A stretch of DNA of 6,429 nucleotides from Oligoflexia bacterium (GTDB lineage Bacteria > Bdellovibrionota > UBA1018), in contig CAINWE010000046.1 of assembly GCA_903854365.1 (NCBI GenBank), positions 1-6,429 of the forward strand. Reading direction: 5' to 3'. Within the stretch, counting starts at the first letter, position 1. Every line of letters starts with the position of its first letter. Under the pieces are notes generated by a model that did no database searches, was not told the DNA's origin, and saw only the letters and a list, made by a program, of their open reading frames with translations. Of this stretch, positions 5,363-6,429 are shown piece after piece. A program made the translations under genes and the position numbers.

Positions 5363-5464
5363 GCCGGGCCGGTTGAAGAATGGCAAGACTGAGGCTCGGC
5401 GGAATTGGGCTTGTCTAGGGACACGTCCATTCGGTCTTGAACCCTGACGTGTTACTGATCCGCC
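5363..5464 (+). other. Possible structured RNA region between dksA and the kinase gene
   Basis: Several inverted repeats overlap here. GCCGGGCC (5363-5370) pairs with GGCTCGGC (5393-5400) with one G-U. ACACGTC (5421-5427) pairs perfectly with GACGTGT (5446-5452). GGCGGA (5398-5403) pairs with TCCGCC (5459-5464) around that second hairpin. The first and third stems share bases 5398-5400, so they exclude each other, as in a switching leader. No T-run follows the first stem, so it is a poor terminator for dksA. Stems this short can arise by chance in a 220-nt gap. Confidence 0.3.
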
Positions 5465-5524
5465 AGAGGCGCTTCGTCTGTATTCCAGAGATTTTTAATT
5501 GCATTTCCTAACATTCGAGGTGTA

Positions 5525-5553
5525 TTTAAGGCCCACCTTGGTGGTGGTATAAC
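5525..5553 (+). promoter_or_regulatory. Weak candidate promoter of the kinase gene
   Basis: TATAAC (5548-5553) matches the -10 consensus at 5 of 6 bases. TTTAAG, 17 nt upstream (5525-5530), is a poor -35 match. Transcription would begin about 10 nt before ATG 5570, leaving almost no leader, which fits the lack of a ribosome site there. Confidence 0.25.
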
Positions 5554-5569
5554 CATTGGTGTAATTAGA

Positions 5570-6429
5570 ATGAAGATTGGGGTGCGTAAGCCCAGTATAA
5601 GAAATTTGAGATACTCCTTCTTGATTTTGGAGGTTGTCTTAATTGGGCTCATAATGGCTGTACTGCGAGGTCAGTCCTTTCTGGTTCAGTTCGCAACAGT
5701 GGCTTTTTCAGTTTGCGTGGTATCCTGGTTCGTTTTTAAAAATGAGGAGCAGCAGTGTGAACTTGCGCATCAGGTACACTATCGTAAGCTCTTACTTGAG
5801 AAGCAGAGGGCTGATCTCATTGCTGCATCGATTTCTGATGGGATCCTGCTCTTAAGAGATCAGGTCACCGTATACGCAAATCCTGCGGCTGAGAAAATTC
5901 TCAATCTCCCGTTGGATCTCAATATCGTGGGTTTTCAGTTTGAGCGTGAGAGGCATCAGGGACTGACGCCGGGCGTGGATGTTGTTTTTCAGGCGATGAA
6001 TAGTAGTTTACCCGTGGAGTTCCTTCTTGATCAGAATGAGCGTAAACAATATTTTTTAATTCAGGCCTATCCTATTTTCACTAATTCACCCATTTCAGAT
6101 TCTTCAACTCCTAATCTCATGATTTTAGCGCAGGATGTGACGTTGGTGAAGGAAAGTCAGGAGGCAAAAGTCCATTTTCTTGGAACTTTGTCTCATGAGG
6201 TGAAGACCCCGGTAACGAGTCTGACCATAGCGATTCACCTCCTCAATAAATCTAAAGATCAATTTCATAACTTGACTCACCAGACCTTGATTTCCACTTG
6301 CGCTCAAGACATAGATCGCTTGAGGGGGTTATTAAATGATCTGATGACTGTGTCTCGTTTTGATATTATGACTCAGCGACTTGAGTATCAAAAAGTCGAT
6401 TTTGGAAAACTGCTGACTCATGCTGTGCA
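5570..6429 (+). CDS. Membrane sensor histidine kinase with PAS domain (partial, runs off right edge)
   Basis: The open frame gives at least 286 residues and continues past the window. Two hydrophobic segments (about 16-32 and 36-56), separated by only a few residues, form a membrane hairpin with almost no periplasmic loop; five basic residues precede the first. A coiled linker (58-80) leads to a PAS domain (about 81-195, containing DGILLLRDQVTVYANPAAEK). The HisKA dimerisation domain follows (about 200-265), with the phospho-accepting His209 in LSHEVKTPVTSL (207-218). The ATP-binding domain lies outside. There is no HAMP domain. The layout resembles NtrB/PilS/PhoR-type kinases, so the signal is more likely membrane or cytoplasmic than periplasmic. 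ATG 5570 is chosen because it keeps both membrane segments and the basic N-terminus; its ribosome site is poor, and GTG 5582 is an alternative. The frame is closed by a stop at 5456. No response regulator is in view. Confidence 0.9.
   Translation, partial: MKIGVRKPSIRNLRYSFLILEVVLIGLIMAVLRGQSFLVQFATVAFSVCVVSWFVFKNEEQQCELAHQVHYRKLLLEKQRADLIAASISDGILLLRDQVTVYANPAAEKILNLPLDLNIVGFQFERERHQGLTPGVDVVFQAMNSSLPVEFLLDQNERKQYFLIQAYPIFTNSPISDSSTPNLMILAQDVTLVKESQEAKVHFLGTLSHEVKTPVTSLTIAIHLLNKSKDQFHNLTHQTLISTCAQDIDRLRGLLNDLMTVSRFDIMTQRLEYQKVDFGKLLTHAV

Noticed and set aside
5533..5544. CCACC-TT-GGTGG inverted repeat before the kinase gene
   Set aside because: The arms are 5 bp with a 2-nt gap, too short to be meaningful alone, and no T-run follows.
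5452..5652. Minus-strand open frame of 66 codons over the kinase start
   Set aside because: It is antisense to the membrane segment of the kinase, and its hydrophobic look is a mirror effect. No ribosome site or family match was seen.

Overview
The window looks like ordinary chromosomal DNA from a Gram-negative bacterium, with G+C a little under 50% by eye. It is densely coded, has good Shine-Dalgarno sites and some GTG starts, and carries a DksA-family protein plus leucine-catabolism genes. The gene style would suit a Bdellovibrio-like or other former deltaproteobacterial lineage, but that is an impression from the protein sequences and I cannot prove it here.

Layout. On the minus strand, from right to left, lie a small XRE-type helix-turn-helix regulator (2147-1836), a methylcrotonyl-CoA carboxylase carboxyltransferase subunit (1687-65), and the first 11 codons of a further gene that leaves the window at base 1. 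On the plus strand, reading away from the regulator, lie a methylglutaconyl-CoA hydratase-like crotonase (2355-3170), an HMG-CoA lyase (3163-4086) and a PlsC-type acyltransferase (4090-4827). These three are packed so tightly (8-nt overlap, then a 3-nt gap) that they almost certainly form one operon. A DksA/TraR zinc-finger protein (4968-5348) follows, and then a membrane histidine kinase with a PAS domain (5570 to the right edge). The kinase runs off the window after its phospho-acceptor domain.

How the genes work together. The carboxyltransferase (with a biotin-carboxylase partner not seen here), the hydratase and the lyase carry out three consecutive steps of leucine breakdown: 3-methylcrotonyl-CoA to 3-methylglutaconyl-CoA to HMG-CoA to acetoacetate plus acetyl-CoA. 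The pathway is split over two divergent units with the XRE gene and a roughly 200-bp divergent control region between them, so the XRE protein is a natural candidate regulator, though nothing in the sequence proves it. PlsC is attached to the end of the catabolic operon.

Non-coding structure. The strongest unexplained feature is a long hairpin at 1760-1813 between the XRE gene and the carboxylase gene. It has 21 Watson-Crick pairs plus one wobble, no adjacent U-tract, and a CAATT on each side. Next to it is a run of eight Gs. A second, weaker structured region lies between dksA and the kinase. I see no CRISPR array, rRNA, tRNA or complete insertion sequence, and no clear evidence of a wholly new system.
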